Assembly: GCA_003550325.1 (NCBI GenBank)
Contig: QKWP01000686.1
Coordinates: 178,390 to 242,389 of the forward strand
DNA length: 64,000 nucleotides
Source: Gigaspora rosea
Taxonomy: Eukaryota; Glomeromycota; Glomeromycetes; Diversisporales; Gigasporaceae
Reading direction: 5' to 3'
Part shown: piece after piece, positions 59,039 through 64,000 of the stretch
Layout: every line of letters begins with the position of its first letter
Position numbering within the stretch: position 1 is the first letter of the stretch
Position numbers and translations under genes: made by a program
The notes under the pieces: model-generated
Database searches by the model: none
What the model saw: only the letters and a program-made list of their open reading frames with translations
What the model was told of the DNA's origin: nothing

Positions 59039-60845
59039 TTAACAGTTACTAATACTTCGGTCTTGCTGTTTCCAAAAATGATATGTAGATTTCCAATCAA
59101 ATAAGTTTATATTATCAGGCGCATTTTCATGAATCATTAAAAGCATATTGAGTGTATCCACATTCATACGATTTCGCATCTTATCCTTAATTAATTTATG
59201 TTGAGAAAAGACGCGTTCTACATGTGCATTAGATAGTGGAATAATAAGAGTAAGTTTAACTAGTAAAGAAATATTAGGAAATTCAGTATAAAAATATGGT
59301 TTCGTATAAAAAATAAAATGCCATCCATTTACAATTAAATTTCCGAATAGATTTCATCATTTCTTTAACTATTCCCCATTCTTGTTTTAATTCTTGTTTA
59401 TCAATTAATGCTGAAATTATTTTTCCGTTATTAGTCTCCTTATCATTACCATAAAAATCAGCTAGTATCGGCATTTCAATAATTTGGCAGGTCACATTCC
59501 TTACGAAGTAATAACCTTGGTTCAAAAATTTTCATTGCGTTATATAAATTGGTATCTGGCAAGCGAGATTTTAGCCTTTGAATTAATGCTAGTGCAAATT
59601 CAAATATCGAAGATGGAAGTTGTTCTGGGTTTATAAAATTTTCTGTCATATATCTGATATGTTGATAAGTGCGTATATTGGTGGTGTATTATCATATCCA
59701 ATAAATTGCGTCGTAATTGCTGATATTGTTGTTTCTAAATTAAATTGAATATCGGAAATTGATACATAGTCTCGTTGAAATATATTAATCAGTTTAGTTA
59801 AAATATACATTAAATCAGCTAAAAACTTTGTAGTTAATACAAAGTTTAAATTCAAAACAATCAACTAATTTTTAGCTTTTTCTTTACCTTGCTTATTGTC
59901 GGCTGTTATAAAATCATCTTTAACAGAATCGAGAATTTGATGCAAAATTATGAACCATTTTTGACATAGAAAGCCACCGAGTATTAATAATATTGAAACG
60001 CCAGTTTTTGAACCTAGAATAAATATTATAACAATATATAGTTAATAAGATAAGTATATCTGATATATAATAATTATAATAAAAATATTTATTTTTATTT
60101 ATATATTTACCCATCATTGTCGAAGCACCATCACTGCCAAAATGCGCAATATTCTCAATATTCAAATCTTTGTTAAATATAAAATTCTTTAATTTTTCAA
60201 AAATATATTTTTTGCTCTACAATTTTCTAATTTCATTACACTCATATAACGAATAACTGGTACATTAAGTGACATATATTGTGTTGCAATATCAAGATGT
60301 TTTTCATTTATAGAATTACTTTCATTGATCATAATACTCCAGTTTTTTGCTAACTTAATTTCATTAACGATTACATGTACGATTGCCATAGCAAATTTTC
60401 AAGCTGCAACATGATTTAGATAGGTACCATAACCTTTATATTCTGAAGATTTTCTAAACTAAGTGCAGAAATTTTAAGTATTTGAGGATCTGAAGAAATA
60501 CCATCACTGCTCGAAACTAAATTATATAAATCAGGATATACATTAAAAGAAATATGCTTTTTGGCTGCAAAATAGACACATTTCATTTGTCACATAATTT
60601 TCATATCGATATCATCAAATTGATGAAGTACTAATGTTGAAAATTGCTGCTTAGCTTTTTGGTGCTTGAAATCTTTTTCATCATGCCGTTTAACAATATC
60701 TTTTTAAAAAATATTAATTCCTCGAATAAATGCATTATCATATTTTACCCCTATACATAATTTGCAAACTTCCATCAGTTTCAAGATATTCTAACCATTG
60801 CCAATTTTTTTAACCAAGAAGAAGGTGGATTTGGTAAACTTGTTA
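59039..60845 (-). pseudogene. hAT-superfamily transposase pseudogene
   Basis: Minus-strand segments follow the order of hAT/DUF4371-type transposases: NEIKLAKNWSIMINESNSIN and QYMSLNVPVIRYMS (60189-60389), then NIAHFGSDGASTMMGK (about 60120-60165), then TRWLSMSKMVHN, FQRDYVSISDIQ and TTISAITTQFIG (59646-59864), GKIISALIDKQELKQEW (about 59390-59440), and the C-terminal dimerisation part SLLVKLTLIIPLSNAHVERV followed by FSQHKLIKDKMRNRMN (59110-59280). The fragments lie in three frames with stops and a 90-bp interruption near 60020-60110, so it is not functional. Autonomous relatives could have mobilised the 8-bp-target elements seen in this window, but end sequences do not prove that link. Confidence 0.85.
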
Positions 60846-61129
60846 TATTTCGTGATTTTTTTTTTTATTTTGATTTTGATTATGAATTTCTAATTCACTA
60901 GTAGCTTTACGTTTCCTTAATCATTCATATTGAAGTCTAAATTATAAATTACATAATTTTGACTTTACGACATACTTTTATAAAATTCGCTTTATTATAA
61001 CATGATTAAATAAATAAGTATATTCTTATCTCTTAACCGTTAGTTTTTACACACTGTTATATTTTAGTATTAGTATGACGAGTTTACTCGCTAAATGGTT
61101 TGAGATAAAGAGTAAATTATCTTATCATG

Positions 61130-61212
61130 AGTTTGCCAAAGCAGCCCTTCCAAAGTTCACTATAATCGACATCAATCACAGCTGCTAAAGCATATAATTA
61201 ATTATATAATTA

Positions 61213-61250
<38 letters not shown>

Positions 61251-61305
61251 CGGATGCTATGGCAGTGACTTTAATTATTAGCGAAATTTGGGGCCACCCT
61301 GGCAA
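61130..61305. mobile_element. Possible small TIR element with GATT microsatellite
   Basis: AGTTTGCCAAAGCAGCCCTT on the left and (complement) AGTTTGCCAGGGTGGCCCCA on the right are inverted. A tract of about ten GATT units (61212-61251) lies inside. Target duplications are unclear, so this is a weak call. Confidence 0.45.
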
Positions 61306-61674
61306 ACTTAATGAATCACTATTGTTGATCTACAAATTTACATAAATAGCTAATTCATAACGAACAAGTCATGCGCTTGTAGATGCGCTGGGAGTTTGTT
61401 TAGCTCTAAATTTTGTGGTTTTTATAATTAAATTAATTTATAATTTGCTAAGTGCATTATTTTGCGATGGATAGTTATAATTTTGTGAAGTTTGTATATA
61501 TATATGATTTGGGTGATGGGGTATAAAAATTTGTGAATTATATTACTTATTATTATTGTAGTGGTATGTACTTTTTATTTATATAGGGTAGTATCGATAA
61601 TTAGTGAAATGATTTACAAGTTTTTATATTCTGTTATTTATTTGTATGATTTAGATTTGGTTTATTAGTTAATT

Positions 61675-63136
61675 TTATTGTATATTTATTAATCCTTTTC
61701 TGTGTACTTCATTTAGTCTTGCGTATTCATTTATAACTGTTATGTTTGTTTTTACAGAGTTAAAGTCGAAGTTTAGAATGTTAATGGATTCCCATGTAGG
61801 TGCCCTGCTCATTGCAACGTAGACCTGTCCCTCTGCGAATATTTTGTCATCTACATTAAGTATTGTATGTGGTAAGGTTAGTCCTTGGGTTTTATGAATT
61901 GTAAGAGCAAATGCATTTTGGAGGGGAAATTGGTGTCTAGTTGCTGGGTTTCCATTAATATCGAAATATGTTGTTTCTTTTTGTATATTTAGTTTGATAA
62001 TATCTGTTGTAGTAGGGAATGTTACTTCTATATTTTGATCATTAATAATATTTGTAACTATACCTATTGTACCATTACAAATGTTATGTTCAAATAGTTT
62101 GTTGTTTAGGACATGACCCTTGCTCCTTCTTTTAAAATTACTTCATCAGGTAGGTTAGTAAAGCGATTAAAGTTGAGGTTATTATTGTCAGTTATGGTTA
62201 TTGATTTGTGATTGAGGGTGTCAACAGATTTTGAAATTACTGAATTTATTCCACATTCATTAGTTGGAAGGTTTTCGCATATAACCTTGTTGATTTCTTT
62301 TGCGGTTTCTCGTATTTCTACAAGGTGAGTTGATGTAATTATGGTATGTTTAGAATCTAAGTTTTGGATTTTGTTATTGATCATATTTTTTGATGCTTCT
62401 GATAAGCGACCAAATCGTATTTCTTGAAGTAAGTTATAAAAACCAAGGTCATTTCTTTGTCGTTTTGGTTGAGTTAGAAATAGGGGGAAAAATCTATTCC
62501 AAACAGGTGAGTGAAATGCATATTGTGCATTAATTGGTGGTAGTTGGAAAAGATTACCAACCAAAAGTGTAGGAATTCCTCCAAATATTTTTGAGTTATT
62601 ATGAACTGAACCAAACATGTTACTAATGAAAGAAAATAAGTCGCTTGAAACCATTGATATTTCTTCAATGATTATTATTTCAATTCGTTTTAGATTTTCT
62701 CTTTCAGTTTGATCTTGGAGTGTTAGAGTTTCGTAATGTGAATGGGTTTGTCTTATTTTTAGTGCTGAGTGTATTGTTTTTCCACCAATATTTTGTGCTG
62801 CTACTCCAGTTGGTGCAATTATGAGGTAATTGATTTTTTTGGATTTGAGGAGGTTTATGATTATGTGCAAAAGGTATGATTTGCCTGTGCCGCTGATCCA
62901 GTTAAAAAGAAGTAAGGGTATTTACCATCGTTTTCTATTCCCCAAGAGTTACAGAGGATATCATAAATTAAATATTGATCTTGGTCAAGCATTAATAAAC
63001 AGTATGAATCATAGGTTGGAGTTTTTCTTTCTAGTGATATTAATTGTTTGAGAATTAACTCATGTAGTTCTATATTATCAGCAAATTTATAATAGTGTAA
63101 TCTTACGTAAGATCTTACGAACTGTAATATAAGCAA
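61675..63136 (-). pseudogene. PIF1-like DNA helicase, two frameshifts
   Basis: Three minus-strand frames together spell a PIF1-family helicase C-terminal two-thirds. 62861-63136 ends YPYFFLTGSA. 62106-62870 carries LIIAPTGVAAQNIGGKTIHS, IIIEEISMVSSDLF (DEXX-box-like), GGIPTLLVGNLFQLPP (motif III, with GN in place of GD), HSPVWN and LKEGARVM. 61675-62113 carries QFPLQNAFALTIHKTQGLTL and GQVYVAMSRAPTWE (motifs V-VI). One missing base in the GTGKS Walker A region near 62890 and one after ARVM near 62113 shift the frame. Such proteins are common as PIF1-type genes or as the helicase end of Helitrons. No replication-initiator (HUH) domain is visible upstream, so the Helitron origin is open. It could be a recent pseudogene or suffer from sequencing errors. 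Confidence 0.82.
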
Positions 63137-63139
63137 AAT

Positions 63140-63345
63140 ATTATGTAATATATTTTGAAATATTTCGAAATATCAAATTTTCGAAATATTACGAAAGTAA
63201 TTTCGAAATATTTCGAAATATGTTACGAAATATTTTGATCCTCTTTCAAAATATTTTAGGACTAGGAAACCAAGCAGGATCAGTAGATCTGTAACCTGGA
63301 TCGCGCATTAGACAGACTTTTCGAAATAGTTCGAAATAGTTCAAT
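63140..63345. repeat. TTTCGAAA palindrome-rich repeat
   Basis: The decamer-like unit ATTTCGAAATAT recurs about eight times in 63150-63235, in forms such as TTTCGAAATATTTCGAAATA. Related GTTCGAAATAGTTC strings occur at 63318-63340. Each unit is self-complementary, so the strand can fold in many registers. It lies just upstream of the PIF1-like gene. Confidence 0.75.
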
Positions 63346-63379
63346 GATGTTCAAATTCTGTACTACAAGATCAGATTAG

Positions 63380-64000
63380 ATCTTTTGTTTAATTTTCTAT
63401 TTTGTTTTTTTTTCACTTTTTTGTTTTTATTTCGTTTTTTATTTTCGTTTCATTTTTTGTTTTCGGTTCGTTTTTTTTTGCTTTCATTTGTTTTTTTCAA
63501 TTTTTTTTATTTATTTATTTTTTAATTTTTTATTTTATTTTTATTTCAGCACTTTACAAGAAAAACAAAAAACTTTCGAAACCTTGCACATTCCAACTAC
63601 AACTTCCGAAACTCAAGAACACAACTGATTTCCCTAGCAATTTCTAAATTTTCGGGAACGCTTCTTTAAAAAAATGGGCACAAGTTTTCACAAGTTTTCG
63701 CACGTTTTTGCAAAAGAAATTATCCAAGTAGCAATCTATCCCAATGTGATTCAGTTAAAGTCTGCTGTAGATAAATACGTGCAGACAAATTATAAAGATT
63801 ATATAAGTTTTTGCAAGTTCTTGCAAGGTTTCGCTTTATTTATTTTTTCATTTTGTGTTTTTTGTTTTTGTTTTTTTTGGCTTATTTTTAAAATTTTTTT
63901 TATTAATTTATTTTATTTCGGCGCTTTGCGAGAACAGACCCCTAACGCTTCTTTAAAGAAATGGGCACAAGTTTTCACAAGATTTCGCACGTTTTTGCAA
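63380..64000. repeat. T-rich tract and tandem repeat of about 290 bp at the window end
   Basis: CGCTTCTTTAAARAAATGGG followed by CACAAGTTTTCACAAG and TTTCGCACGTTTTTGCAA occurs at about 63658-63710 and again at about 63947-64000. Each is preceded by a T-rich run and a CAGCACTTTACAAGAA or CGGCGCTTTGCGAGAA string. The second copy runs off the window. No gene was recognised. Confidence 0.7.

Noticed and set aside
59039..60845. Possibility that the hAT transposase is intact with introns
   Set aside because: The segments are in three frames with stops and without consistent splice signals, apart from one possible intron-like gap near 60020-60110.
63402..63647. 81-residue Phe-rich open frame that looks like membrane helices
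   Set aside because: It is encoded by a T-rich low-complexity tract within a tandem repeat and has no family resemblance.

Overview
This is eukaryotic nuclear DNA. It is very AT-rich, has short spliceosomal introns (GTAAG/GTATG...YAG), almost no gene clustering by function, and is full of small transposons. The best match from family knowledge is an arbuscular mycorrhizal fungus of the Rhizophagus (Glomeromycotina) type. The indications are a local expansion of tyrosine-kinase-like (TKL) protein kinases in the style known from that genus, a Crinkler-type N-terminal domain, BTB and PIF1-like fragments, and abundant hAT remnants. The genus assignment is inference.

Layout. 1-8.8 kb: a cluster of TKL kinase copies, mostly dead (1-723 minus, 2043-3646 minus, 4262-4934 minus, 5344-6400 plus), then one nearly complete five-exon copy (6937-8622 plus) that is shortened by a nonsense codon. 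9-28 kb: gene-poor DNA with a decayed kinase, a BTB fragment, a long decayed transposon-like gene (14.36-18.1 kb, minus) carrying several nested elements, many TIR elements, a 1.83-kb hAT-like element with a demonstrable empty site, and a 554-bp tandem duplication. 28.2-30.0 kb: an intact kinase (minus). 31.46-33.02 kb: a WD40 protein of the PAK1IP1/Mak11 type (minus). 35.6-36.65 kb: a complete V-ATPase proteolipid subunit c gene (minus, six exons, 161 aa). 36.7-56.8 kb: a tandem segmental duplication of a unit of about 11.4 kb (kinase, spacer, enolase pseudogene). Unit 1 is full length with an intact kinase (38549-40314). Unit 2 lost the kinase 3' half and spacer. Unit 3 lost the kinase 5' half. 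A further 1635-bp copy separated by a single N lies inside unit 1. 57.5-58.2 kb: a Crinkler N-terminal domain gene. 59.0-60.85 kb: a hAT transposase pseudogene (minus). 61.7-63.1 kb: a PIF1-like helicase with two frameshifts (minus). 63.1-64 kb: TTTCGAAA-rich palindromic repeats and a tandem repeat.

How it fits together. Probable working genes are few: two or three kinases, the WD40 ribosome-biogenesis factor, the V-ATPase subunit and possibly the Crinkler. The rest is a record of duplication, deletion and transposition. No single co-operating gene system is visible. The strongest new observations are structural: the tandem kinase-enolase array with complementary internal deletions, several transposon insertions whose empty sites survive in paralogous segments of the same window, and likely assembly artefacts at three single-N positions. 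Exon coordinates were derived by hand from splice signals and reading-frame continuity, and no search was run.
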